Assembly: GCA_013002305.1 (NCBI GenBank)
Contig: JABDKG010000073.1
Span: 1 to 62,176, forward strand
DNA from: Hellea sp.
Lineage (GTDB): Bacteria; Pseudomonadota; Alphaproteobacteria; Caulobacterales; Maricaulaceae
Direction of reading: 5' to 3'
Length of the DNA stretch: 62,176 bases
Shown: positions 1 through 8,335 of the stretch, piece after piece
Layout: each line of letters starts with the position of its first letter
Position numbering within the stretch: position 1 is the first letter of the stretch
Program-made: the position numbers and the translations under genes
Notes under the pieces: model-generated
Seen by the model: only the letters and a program-made list of their open reading frames with translations
What the model was told of the DNA's origin: nothing
The model's database searches: none

Positions 1-281
1 TCATGCTTTTTCCAAAGCCGTCTTAATTCTTCCTGGTAGGAGTTTTCAATCTTGGAGGCGATGAAGCGTGTTGGTGCGGACAGGGTGACAGCGAAGGCGT
101 CAGCGGCGGCAATATGAAGCCGTCCCGTCCATGACCTATGCACGTTCGGACCGAGTGCATATGACAAATCTGTTTGAACCTTGGCCCACGTCTTGTGGGC
201 ACTCTCGACAGGGGTTTCCCCTGTGAATAGATCCGGTTTATCTTGCGCCAAATCCCCCGAATGCGCAGAACTACGTTTCAC
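1..281 (-). CDS. dnaA: Chromosomal replication initiator DnaA, N-terminal part (cut by window edge)
   Basis: Reading leftwards from a GTG at 281, about 93 codons stay open to the window edge. The translation has the DnaA domain I pattern: a tryptophan-led helix (KTWAKVQTDLSYALGPNVHRSW), a strand ending in VTLSAPTRFIASKIENSY, then QEELRRLWKKH. Domain I of DnaA mediates self-oligomerisation and contacts with DnaB and other partners at the replication origin. The ATPase and DNA-binding domains lie outside the window. The roughly 25 residues before the first tryptophan are polar and look like the variable N-terminal leader. The GTG start follows a weak GAG-containing sequence, so a slightly different start is possible. 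No other family fits this pattern, although only the N-terminus can be seen. Confidence 0.85.
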   Translation of the reverse strand, partial: MKRSSAHSGDLAQDKPDLFTGETPVESAHKTWAKVQTDLSYALGPNVHRSWTGRLHIAAADAFAVTLSAPTRFIASKIENSYQEELRRLWKKH

Positions 282-689
282 GCTCTAACACTCCAAATCT
301 AGATAGAAGAGTTGCCACCAACCCTTTGTATTATTTATATTTATTGTTGTTTAGGCAATTTGAAAGAACTTCAAACTGTCTTTTCCCTATTCGAGACCCT
401 TAGCCGTCAACAACCCCAACTTCGGCCCCTTTAAAGCGTTGATTTTTTCCCGCGTCAACGGCAAAAATTTGCAATATCGACCTGTTTTTTAATTGACAAA
501 AAAAAACCTAATGAGTCAGGGCATTTAGCAGATGTAAAAAATTAATTTTTTTTTCGACGGCGGTTTTTTGCCCCTTATTTTTGCGGGAGAATCGCAAGAG
601 ATTTCAACATAAAAAACGCGAAGGCCTTTCTTTCACCGCCAGATTGGGTAAGCCGGAGGTTAGGCGCGAAAAAATAGATAAGGAAAATT
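282..689. other. AT-rich intergenic region between divergent dnaA and the S9 peptidase
   Basis: 408 bases without a credible gene. It must hold the dnaA promoter on the minus strand and the peptidase promoter on the plus strand. There is a TTGACG-like -35 on the minus strand (complement of 405-410) and a TTGACA on the plus strand (493-498), but I find no convincing -10 for either. Poly-A/T runs occur at 499-506 and 540-554. GANTC methylation sites lie at 513-517 and 589-593. I found no good DnaA 9-mers (consensus TTATNCACA), so I do not call an origin here. An AAGGA ribosome-binding site precedes the peptidase ATG. Confidence 0.5.
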
Positions 690-2963
690 ATGGCCCGCTT
701 AAAAATATCACTACTTGCCGCTACTCTGATAATAGCGGCCTGCGCCCCGTCTCCTAAAGATCAATCCAAAAATAATTCCGGCCAGTCTTATGTGACCGGA
801 TCTGTTGGAAGCGGATTGCTCTCGCCGGAAGTTCTCGTCAGCAGGCCATCGATCAGCGGTACATTTCTGGCCGCGACAAAAATTTCGCCGGACGGTGCTT
901 ACATTTCCTATCTGGCTTCGGCCGGAAAAAACCCGGCTCAGAATCTTTGGGCGCTCGATCTGGAGAGCGGTGAAAACATTCTGTTGGTCGCCGCGGAAGA
1001 TGTGCTCGGCGCGCCGGAACAATTATCAGAAGAAGAAAAGAACCGGCGCGAGCGCGCGCGGATTTATGCCAGCGGAATCATTGCCTATAGCTGGGTCGAC
1101 GCTTCGACTTTAATGTTCCCGCTCGGCGGCGACATATATTTATATGACCTTGGGTTCAAGACAACCAGACGCGTGACCGAGACCGAGGGGTTTGAAACCG
1201 ACCCGAAACTCAGCGGCGATAATTCCAAAGTCGCTTATGTTCGCGATAATGATCTTTACGTCACCGACATTGCTTCGGGCGCCGAAACCCGATTGACTGA
1301 TGACGCGACCGATGTGATCCGAAACGCGACGGCAAGCTTCGTCGTCCAAGAAGAGCTCGGCCGCTATACGGGCTATTGGTGGTCACCGGAAAATGACAAG
1401 ATCGTCTATACACAAATTGATGAAAGCCCGATCGCGATTGAAAACCGGATCGACTTCGGCCCGGACGGCGTCTCCAATATCGCCCAGCGTTATCCCTTTG
1501 CCGGAACCGACAATGCCACGATCAAGCTCGGTGTTAAATCTCTTAGCGGCGGCGAGACGATCTGGGCCGACATTGGCGATGATCCGGATATCTATCTGAC
1601 CCGGCTTGTCTGGGCGCCGGACGGCAGCGCATTCTTTGCCGGCATCTTATCGCGCGATCACAAGACCCACCGCTTTTATAAAGTGGATCCGGTGACCGGA
1701 AGCTCATCAGTCCACTATGAAGAGACCAGTAAGACCTGGCTGAACATTGGCGCCAGCCCCGAGATGCTCGAGAGCGGCTCTATGCTTTGGACCTCGGAAA
1801 GCTCCGGCAAGCGCCAAATTTACGAGATTGGCGCAGACGGTCAGGCGCGGCAAATCACGCCTGATAATGTGCTGGTTAAATCGCTAAGCTGTATTGATGA
1901 GCCGGGTCAAAAACTCTATTTCACCGGCTGGCAGGATACGCCGCTCAATAACCATGCTTTCTCAATTGATATGTCCGGCGAAAATCTAACCCAAATCACA
2001 GAAAAAGACGGCAGCCATATTGCCCGTTTTTCCGAAAATTGTGAGCGTTATATCGGCACCCATCATGACCAGGATACGCCGCCGCAAACCCGGGCCTATA
2101 ATAATGAGGGAGAACCGCTTTTTTGGCTGACTGAAAACAAGCTGGATGGGACCCATCCCTATGCGCCTTATCTGGAGCATCATGCCAAAGCCGAATTTGG
2201 CCAGATCGACGCTAAGGACGGCACCAAACTCGATTATATCCTGATAAAGCCCTATGATCTTAAACCCGGCGAGAAACGGCCTTCGATTACGATCGTTTAC
2301 GGCGGACCGGGCGTTCAGCGGGTCGCCAATAGCTGGGGGCGTTCACTTTACGGCCGAATGCTGGCCCATCACGGCTTTGTCGTGTTTCAGATCGACGGGC
2401 GCGGCGCGGCGGGTCGCGGCAAGGCCTTTGAAGACCATCTTTACCGCGCGATGGGCCGGGCCGAAGTGATTGACCAATCCGCCGGGGCCAAATGGCTCAA
2501 GCAGCAGGATTTCATCGATCCTGACCGGATGGGCGTCTATGGCTGGTCTTATGACGGCTATATGTCTTTACATATGCTGGCCCAGACCGATCATTACCGG
2601 TCCGGCGTCTCCGGCGCGCCGGTGACCGACTGGGCGCTCTATGATACGGCCTATACGGAGCGCTATCTCGGAAGTCCCAACCCGGATGACGTAAATTATA
2701 CGCAAGGGGCCTATGAAAAAGGCTCTGTCTTTCCATATCTCGACGGTCTGACCGAGGAATTTTTGCTCATTCACGGCATGGCTGATGATAATGTCGTCTT
2801 TCGCCATTCGGTGAAGCTGATCGACGCCATGCAGGATCGCGTCGCGCAAAACATGCGGGTCATGACCTATCCGGGCGAAAAACACGGCTTTCGCCGCGAC
2901 AGCAACCGCCTCCACCGCGATCACCAGATCATCGACTTCTTTGTGGAGACGTTGGGGGAGTAG
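690..2963 (+). CDS. S9 family dipeptidyl-peptidase IV-type lipoprotein
   Basis: A 757-aa serine peptidase predicted to cleave N-terminal dipeptides from peptides in the periplasm or at the outer membrane. A lipobox-type signal (LIIAAC, Cys18) predicts a lipoprotein. The N-terminal two thirds is a beta-propeller. It contains the double glutamate of DPP IV (E221-E222 in VVQEELGRYTGYWW), which binds the substrate amino terminus. The C-terminal alpha/beta-hydrolase domain has Ser620, Asp699 (HGMADDNV) and His732 (GEKHGF). One oddity is that the nucleophile motif reads GWSYDGYM, with Asp622 where the family usually has Gly. The start is supported by AAGGA eight bases upstream. Its stop abuts the convergent acyltransferase stop with no spacer. 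DPP IV specificity rests on the EE motif and overall layout. Confidence 0.9.
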   Translation: MARLKISLLAATLIIAACAPSPKDQSKNNSGQSYVTGSVGSGLLSPEVLVSRPSISGTFLAATKISPDGAYISYLASAGKNPAQNLWALDLESGENILLVAAEDVLGAPEQLSEEEKNRRERARIYASGIIAYSWVDASTLMFPLGGDIYLYDLGFKTTRRVTETEGFETDPKLSGDNSKVAYVRDNDLYVTDIASGAETRLTDDATDVIRNATASFVVQEELGRYTGYWWSPENDKIVYTQIDESPIAIENRIDFGPDGVSNIAQRYPFAGTDNATIKLGVKSLSGGETIWADIGDDPDIYLTRLVWAPDGSAFFAGILSRDHKTHRFYKVDPVTGSSSVHYEETSKTWLNIGASPEMLESGSMLWTSESSGKRQIYEIGADGQARQITPDNVLVKSLSCIDEPGQKLYFTGWQDTPLNNHAFSIDMSGENLTQITEKDGSHIARFSENCERYIGTHHDQDTPPQTRAYNNEGEPLFWLTENKLDGTHPYAPYLEHHAKAEFGQIDAKDGTKLDYILIKPYDLKPGEKRPSITIVYGGPGVQRVANSWGRSLYGRMLAHHGFVVFQIDGRGAAGRGKAFEDHLYRAMGRAEVIDQSAGAKWLKQQDFIDPDRMGVYGWSYDGYMSLHMLAQTDHYRSGVSGAPVTDWALYDTAYTERYLGSPNPDDVNYTQGAYEKGSVFPYLDGLTEEFLLIHGMADDNVVFRHSVKLIDAMQDRVAQNMRVMTYPGEKHGFRRDSNRLHRDHQIIDFFVETLGE

Positions 2964-4118
2964 CTACTCCGCAGGGGCCGGGATAGCGCTGCCGGCTGAC
3001 TTCTCGGCTTCGATTTTCTTGCCGTCTTCGCGGGTGTGTGACCCGAACCGTTTGCGCAGTTTCACCACGGGTTGTTCGATCCAGTAATAAGACGCGCAGG
3101 TCATGGCGAAAGTTCCGATCAATACAAAGGCGACAAATGGCAGGCTGGCTTTGGCAATGCCGAGATGATCGGCGGCCAGAAACGTGAACGGCACATGCCA
3201 GAGATAGAGACCATAGCTGATCTGGCCCATCCAGCGCATTGGTTTTAGCTCTAAGAATTTGACGAAGATCGACATCGGACGGAAGAACATCAGATTAAAG
3301 ACCAGCACAAACAGGCTCATGCCTTGAATAGTGTAGCGCAGCGTCTCACGGTACCATTCTTCGCGAATGAGAAATGTTGACATCAGGGCGGCGCCGGCCA
3401 GCGCGACCGGCGCAATGCCTTTGATCCAGCCCCAGAACCGGTGGCTCGGCGCAACATGCAGCCCGAGCGAAAGCAGACAGCCATAGAGAATATTATCGAG
3501 CCGGGTCTCGGTCGCGGCGTAAGTATATTGCCACGGAAACTTAAGCCCGAAAATCGCGATGAAACGCCAGGCCAGCGCGGCAGCACAGATACCGAGTCCG
3601 ATCTTAAGTGCCTTAGCATAATCGGCCTTGGCGAAAATCAGCAAAAGCGGGAACAGAAGATAGAAATGTTCTTCGACCGCCAGCGACCAGAGATGGTCCC
3701 AAGGCGTCCCCGGCCCCGCGCCGGTAAATCCAAGATAGGCGAATTGATAATTCATTGTATAGGTAAAGGCGCTGACAGCCTCCCAGAGCGGGATAGCCTT
3801 GCCCAGTGCGAGCATGGCTGCGCCGGATATGATCAGCATTACAAACAAAGCCGGTATCAGGCGCAAAAACCGCCTGATATAAAAGTCGCCGAGCTTGATC
3901 CGGCCCTTTTTCTCACGCTCCGCCAATAAAAGCCGCGTGATCAAAAATCCTGAAATAAAGAAGAAAACGGTGACACCAAATCCGCCCGGAATGATATGCG
4001 ACCATCCCAGATGGGCAAACAGCACAATCCAGACCGCGACAGCGCGCAGCCCGTCCAGCCCCGGAATATAACCATATTCCGATCGCGGCGTTATATTATG
4101 TGTATCCAGGGCGTTCAT
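2964..4118 (-). CDS. Acyltransferase 3 family membrane protein (OafA/YrhL-like)
   Basis: An integral membrane acyltransferase of about 384 aa with roughly ten hydrophobic segments. The N-terminal signature YIPGLDGLRAVAVWIVLFAH includes the conserved early Arg and His of the family. The RLIPALFVML and SLAVEEHFYLLFPLLL segments are also typical. Family members transfer acyl groups, often O-acetyl, onto sugars of lipopolysaccharide, exopolysaccharide or other surface glycans; the acceptor here is unknown. I chose the ATG at 4118 over an upstream in-frame GTG at 4130 because AGGTGGGG sits at ribosome-binding distance from 4118. The C-terminal 30 residues are charged and Ala-rich and probably cytosolic. 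No other glycan genes are adjacent, so context does not indicate a substrate. Confidence 0.88.
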   Translation of the reverse strand: MNALDTHNITPRSEYGYIPGLDGLRAVAVWIVLFAHLGWSHIIPGGFGVTVFFFISGFLITRLLLAEREKKGRIKLGDFYIRRFLRLIPALFVMLIISGAAMLALGKAIPLWEAVSAFTYTMNYQFAYLGFTGAGPGTPWDHLWSLAVEEHFYLLFPLLLIFAKADYAKALKIGLGICAAALAWRFIAIFGLKFPWQYTYAATETRLDNILYGCLLSLGLHVAPSHRFWGWIKGIAPVALAGAALMSTFLIREEWYRETLRYTIQGMSLFVLVFNLMFFRPMSIFVKFLELKPMRWMGQISYGLYLWHVPFTFLAADHLGIAKASLPFVAFVLIGTFAMTCASYYWIEQPVVKLRKRFGSHTREDGKKIEAEKSAGSAIPAPAE

Positions 4119-4255
4119 AAAGAACCCCACCTTTCACCAAAATTGCCTTAACGGCTTATGCAAGTTTTAAGCCGCAAGGGTTAAATTTCGGTTTGGCAGC
4201 AATTAACGAAGTCTAAGTTATTAGGGCGTCAAAGCCCGAACAAACCAGACAAAAA

Positions 4256-4987
4256 TTACAATGGATAGTCGGGCAGGCCGTTAAGGGCTCGTTGAAGAGC
4301 ATCCCTCCAACCGGATGATATTTGACGGAAATACGGATCTGTCGCTTGAATTCTGCGGCTCTCGCCCAATTGCAAACTGTCCGTTTCATAAATCTGCACA
4401 TCGATCGGCAACCCCACGGATAAATTGGCTTTGATGGTCGAGTCAAAGGATACCAGCAGCAGCTTGATCGCTTGTGCAAAGCTCAGACTTGGAGCATAGG
4501 CGCGGACCAATATCGGGCGGCCATATTTGGTTTCGCCGATTTGAAAAAACGGTGTGTCGTCACCGGCTTCTATGAAATTACCTTCTGGATAAATCAAAAA
4601 TAATCGCGGGCCCATACCCTTGATCTGGCCTCCGAAAATCATCGTTGCGTTAAACGTGGATTCGGCCTCTTGTCCGGTATCGGAATTCGCCTGGATGACT
4701 TCCTTAAGCGTATCGCCAATGAGCCGCGCCGCTTGAAACAAGGTTGGAACCTGAAGTAGTGACGGCGATCTGTTTTCCGGTTTCTTGGTCCGCTCATCAA
4801 GCAAACTGACAACCGATTGCGTGGTGGCCAGATTGCCGGCACACATGAGTGTAAAAACCCGCTCTCCGGGCAATGACCAAGTATGAAGCTTTTTGACGGT
4901 TGCAATATCATCGACACCCGCATTCGTGCGGGTATCGGACATAAAAACGATCCCTTTTTCAAGTTTTAATCCGACGCAATATGTCAT
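4256..4987 (-). CDS. anbu: Anbu (proteasome-related Ntn-hydrolase peptidase)
   Basis: A 243-aa Ntn hydrolase of the bacterial proteasome-homologue class, related to HslV and 20S beta subunits. The protein starts MTYCVG. Removal of Met1 would expose Thr2 as nucleophile, with Asp18 (SDTRTNAG) and Lys33 (VKKLH) in the positions of the proteasome Thr-Asp-Lys triad. Known Anbu proteins form large open-ring oligomers, and a physiological substrate is not established. This is the last gene of a minus-strand operon with transglutaminase-like, alpha-E and ATP-grasp genes, the standard Anbu neighbourhood. The gap to the preceding gene is 13 bases. Length and motifs match the family, and no truncation is seen. 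Downstream there is only a weak GGGC/GCCC stem at about 4224-4238. Confidence 0.93.
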   Translation of the reverse strand: MTYCVGLKLEKGIVFMSDTRTNAGVDDIATVKKLHTWSLPGERVFTLMCAGNLATTQSVVSLLDERTKKPENRSPSLLQVPTLFQAARLIGDTLKEVIQANSDTGQEAESTFNATMIFGGQIKGMGPRLFLIYPEGNFIEAGDDTPFFQIGETKYGRPILVRAYAPSLSFAQAIKLLLVSFDSTIKANLSVGLPIDVQIYETDSLQLGESRRIQATDPYFRQISSGWRDALQRALNGLPDYPL

Positions 4988-5000
4988 GGCTTGCCAACCT

Positions 5001-5804
5001 TTACTGTTGTTGAACCCGCAGCTCTACTTTGACCGTTTCACCGGTGTCACCGTAAGTGACTCCGGAAATAGGCGCGGCTTCGCTATAGTCAAGCCCTGAT
5101 GCAATTCGGACATATTTTTCGTTGGGAGAAATCTGATTCGACACGTCAAATCCAACCCAGCCTAACCCCTCGACCCAGGCCTCCGCCCAGGCATGGGTAG
5201 CGTCCTGTTCCTCACGATCATCCATCATCAAATAGCCGCTGACATAGCGGGCCGGAAATCCGAGCTCGCGGGCGCAACTGATAAAGATATGGGCATGGTC
5301 TTGGCATACGCCTTGCGATAAACCCGCCGCCATATCAGCGGTCGTATCCGGACCGGTCGACCCCAGTCTATACGCGACACGGGCAACAATATGAGCCGAC
5401 AATTTATGTAAACTATCAAGGGGGTTATCAGGGTCGGTACTAAAGGGTTTGAGCAGGTTTTGAATATGGGGCCCCGGCATAGTTAATTCAGTTGATCGGC
5501 TGAAATACCATAATGGCGTGAAGCCTTCATGCGCTCCCAACACGCCATCATTGGCAGTTATGTCAAGATTGCCCTGGCAGGTTATTTTTAGACTGTAAAC
5601 GCCTTCATGCAATCGAACCAGTTGGGTGAAATTATTGTTGAAGTCTGTAAACTCGGCTTCAACCTTACCGCCGTCAATATCAACAATCCAATCTTCTACA
5701 GTGTGGCCTAATCTTGATTTCGGCGTCAACCGAAGCTGTTGCAGGCCGTAATGCGGCGCAATAGCAAAATCATATTGGGTCTTATGGGAAACAAACAGGC
5801 GCAT
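5001..5804 (-). CDS. Transglutaminase-like cysteine protease/transferase (COG1305), Anbu-linked
   Basis: A 267-aa protein with an N-terminal beta domain (residues 1-100) followed by a transglutaminase-like core. The catalytic triad is visible as Cys167 (GVCQDHAH), His204 (DATHAWAEAW) and Asp220 (WVGFDVSN). Members of this family can hydrolyse or form amide bonds. In the Anbu context they are predicted to act on the same peptide product as the ATP-grasp and alpha-E proteins, but the reaction is not proven. Its ATG overlaps the stop of the alpha-E gene (ATGA at 5804-5807 region), implying translational coupling. No signal peptide is seen, so it should be cytosolic. Confidence 0.92.
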   Translation of the reverse strand: MRLFVSHKTQYDFAIAPHYGLQQLRLTPKSRLGHTVEDWIVDIDGGKVEAEFTDFNNNFTQLVRLHEGVYSLKITCQGNLDITANDGVLGAHEGFTPLWYFSRSTELTMPGPHIQNLLKPFSTDPDNPLDSLHKLSAHIVARVAYRLGSTGPDTTADMAAGLSQGVCQDHAHIFISCARELGFPARYVSGYLMMDDREEQDATHAWAEAWVEGLGWVGFDVSNQISPNEKYVRIASGLDYSEAAPISGVTYGDTGETVKVELRVQQQ

Positions 5805-6745
5805 CAGACTGTAAACCTGTAATCGGTTGCAATCTGGCCAGCAAGCGCAGCGGTTGCGCTTAGAAAATTCGTCACAAATTCATGCAGGCCAATATTGAAA
5901 ATCTGGTTTATATTGATTTGCTCTACCAGCGCCCGTAGGTCATAGGCCATCTCGTAAGACGGTGGCGATGTCTTATAGGCGCCCCTGATATAATCGAGCG
6001 AATGAGTCACTTCGCGCGCGCAAAATGCCAGGGATCGCGGCATACGCCTGTCCAAAATGAGAAATTCCGCAATATCCGGAGCCTTGATATTTCCAGGGTA
6101 CAGCCAGTGAAAAGCGCGTTCGGCCGACACTGACCGCAATATCGTTTCCCACTGGGCATTATCGATTGAACTCCCAACCAGATTAACCGACGGCAGCAGT
6201 ATATAATATTTCACGTCAAGCAGCCGGGCCGTGCAATCCGCCCGTTCAATAAAAATTCCGAGCTGGGCAAAATCATAGCAATCATTGCGCAGCATAGTGC
6301 CTTGCATGGCGCCGCGCACGAGCGAACATTGCTGCCGGACGAGACTGAGTACGGCCGGCAGGTCTTTGGTCGAGACGGGGTTTTTCAGATCGACATCGAG
6401 GCGCATCCAGCCCTCATTGACAGCCTCCCACATTTCCCGGGTCAAAGCGGTCCGGGCGTTCCGGCCGTTTTCGCGCGCCGCCTTGAAACAGGAATAGACA
6501 CTGGACGCATTTTTTGGAGATCGCAGCAAAAAATCGACAACATTTTTGGTGTCAATCACGTCATGACATTGGGTGTAACTCTGCGCCGCCGCGGTAGCTT
6601 TTAGAACTGATTCCCATTCATCCGCAGCATCCTCGGAACGAGTCAGGGCAATCCTGAACCCGGCATCAATCAGGCGGGATATGTTTTCCGCCCGTTCCAG
6701 ATAGCGTAGCATCCAGAACAAACTGCCTGCGGTTTTTCCTAACAT
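5804..6745 (-). CDS. Alpha-E domain protein (COG2307)
   Basis: A 313-aa, almost entirely alpha-helical protein of the alpha-E superfamily. The recognisable N-terminus is MLGKTAGSLFWMLRYLERAENISRLIDAGFR, with the paired Glu-Arg of the family (YLERAENISR). The domain is defined by comparative genomics and is found almost only beside circularly permuted ATP-grasp and transglutaminase-like genes. It is predicted to cooperate in peptide synthesis or modification, and no enzymatic activity has been demonstrated for it to my knowledge. It lies four bases after the ATP-grasp stop and overlaps the transglutaminase start, so the three are likely co-translated. Full length for the family. Confidence 0.9.
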   Translation of the reverse strand: MLGKTAGSLFWMLRYLERAENISRLIDAGFRIALTRSEDAADEWESVLKATAAAQSYTQCHDVIDTKNVVDFLLRSPKNASSVYSCFKAARENGRNARTALTREMWEAVNEGWMRLDVDLKNPVSTKDLPAVLSLVRQQCSLVRGAMQGTMLRNDCYDFAQLGIFIERADCTARLLDVKYYILLPSVNLVGSSIDNAQWETILRSVSAERAFHWLYPGNIKAPDIAEFLILDRRMPRSLAFCAREVTHSLDYIRGAYKTSPPSYEMAYDLRALVEQININQIFNIGLHEFVTNFLSATAALAGQIATDYRFTV

Positions 6746-6749
6746 CGCA

Positions 6750-8180
6750 TCATTCCGTCAGTACCCAGGTATCTTTTGTGCCGCCACCCTGACTGGAATT
6801 CACCACTAGCGAATCTTTTTTCATCGCCACCCGCGTCAATCCGCCGGGCGTGATATCGATCCGGTCGGGACTGACCAGAACAAATGGCCGTAAGTCCAGG
6901 TGACGCGGGGCCAGGCCTGATTTACTGAATATCGGCGTTGTTGACAGCGCCAGCGTCGGTTGCGCGATATAATTGCCAGGATCGGCCAAAAGTTTGGATT
7001 TGAATTTAGCAATTTCATTACGGCTGGCCGCCGGACCCACCAACATACCATAACCTCCGGAGCCGTGGACCTCTTTCACAACCAGCTCTGACAGATTTTC
7101 AGTCACATAAGATAAAGATTCGCGCTCCGAACACCGCCATGTTGGAACGTTTTTCAAAAGCGCAGGTTTCCCAGTATAGAACTTAATAATATCCGGCATG
7201 TAGGAATAAATTGCCTTGTCGTCAGCGATCCCTGTCCCTGGCGCATTCGCAATTGTAACGCCGCCGGCACGGTAAATATCCATAATCCCGGCAACACCAA
7301 GGGTCGATTCAGGTTTGAAGTTCAGCGGATCAAGATAATCATCATCAACCCGCCGGTAGATCACATCAACCGGCGTATATCCGCGGGTAGTTCGCATACA
7401 AACACGGCCATTATAAATTCTCAAATCATGGCCCTCGACAATCTCGCAGCCCATTTCATCCGCCAGAAAAGCATGCTCGAAATAAGCTGAATTGTGGATA
7501 CCCGGGGTTAGGACAGCGATGACAGGTTTAGAGCCTTTAAAGGCCTCGGGCGCCGAGGCTGCCAAAGAGTTCCAAAGCTTACGCGGGTAATCATTGACCG
7601 GCTGCACTCTATTGTCCGCAAACAGCTCCGGAAACATTTTCAGCATGGTTTCGCGGTTCTCCAGCATATAAGAGACGCCGGACGGCGTGCGGGCATTATC
7701 TTCCAATACGAAAAATTCATCCGGCCCTGTTCGCACCAGATCAATGCCGACAATATGGGTATAGATATTTCCGGGCGGCTTGACGCCAATCATATGCGGC
7801 AGAAAAGCCTGATTTCGGGCGATCAGTTTTTCCGGAACAATCCCGGCCTTCAGGATTTCCTGATTGTGGTAGATATCCGCGATAAAGGCATTAATGGCCT
7901 GAACCCGTTGGGTAATGCCCTTTGACAGTTTCTGCCACTCCGCGGCCGCAATAATTCTAGGCACAATATCGAAAGGGATAAGACGCTCGGCCGCTTCTTT
8001 TTTTCCGTACACATTAAACGTGATACCGGTCCGGCGAAAAACAGCCTCTGCCTCACCCATTTTACGGCGCAGCGATTTGTGATCCTGTCGGCAAAACCAG
8101 TCATAATAAGCCTGATAGGCTGGACGTGCTGTCCCGTTCTGGTCCAGCATCTCGTTAAAAAAACTTACATCCTTACGCAC
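6750..8180 (-). CDS. Circularly permuted ATP-grasp protein (COG2308)
   Basis: A 476-aa circularly permuted type 2 ATP-grasp protein, first gene of the Anbu operon. Diagnostic stretches include IPFDIVPRIIAAAEW, HMIGVKPPGNIYTHIVGIDLVR, VLEDNARTPSGVSYMLENR, VIYRRVDDDYLDP, ELVVKEVHGSGGYGMLVGP and the C-terminal LDLRPFVLVS. ATP-grasp ligases join a carboxylate to an amine through an acyl phosphate, so this protein is predicted to make a peptide-like product. The start is a GTG at 8180; an ATG just upstream is out of frame and hits a stop. The promoter must lie in the 155-bp divergent region shared with the MFS gene, which carries three GANTC sites. Confidence 0.92.
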   Translation of the reverse strand: MRKDVSFFNEMLDQNGTARPAYQAYYDWFCRQDHKSLRRKMGEAEAVFRRTGITFNVYGKKEAAERLIPFDIVPRIIAAAEWQKLSKGITQRVQAINAFIADIYHNQEILKAGIVPEKLIARNQAFLPHMIGVKPPGNIYTHIVGIDLVRTGPDEFFVLEDNARTPSGVSYMLENRETMLKMFPELFADNRVQPVNDYPRKLWNSLAASAPEAFKGSKPVIAVLTPGIHNSAYFEHAFLADEMGCEIVEGHDLRIYNGRVCMRTTRGYTPVDVIYRRVDDDYLDPLNFKPESTLGVAGIMDIYRAGGVTIANAPGTGIADDKAIYSYMPDIIKFYTGKPALLKNVPTWRCSERESLSYVTENLSELVVKEVHGSGGYGMLVGPAASRNEIAKFKSKLLADPGNYIAQPTLALSTTPIFSKSGLAPRHLDLRPFVLVSPDRIDITPGGLTRVAMKKDSLVVNSSQGGGTKDTWVLTE

Positions 8181-8193
8181 ACATCGTTATGGC

Positions 8194-8307
8194 GAGTCGA
8201 TAGGCCCGGCGCAAGGATTCAAATGGTGCCAAACAATAGATTTAATAAACGCCTAAAAAATGTGCTCCGCCGGATATTTTTACCTTTCCCAAGCTATCGA
8301 TTGATTC
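8194..8307. promoter_or_regulatory. GANTC (CcrM-type) site cluster in the divergent Anbu/MFS promoter region
   Basis: Three GANTC pentamers at 8194-8198, 8216-8220 and 8303-8307 fall inside the 155-base intergenic region between the ATP-grasp GTG and the MFS ATG. Random expectation is about one per 256 bases. In alphaproteobacteria GANTC is methylated by CcrM, and hemimethylation can time transcription. Any role here is inference. Confidence 0.4.
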
Positions 8308-8335
8308 AGAACCTGTTACAGGCCACTAGCAATGT

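Noticed and set aside
282-689. Replication origin (oriC) next to dnaA
   Set aside because: AT-rich runs alone are not enough. No DnaA box array was seen, and several alphaproteobacteria have oriC away from dnaA.
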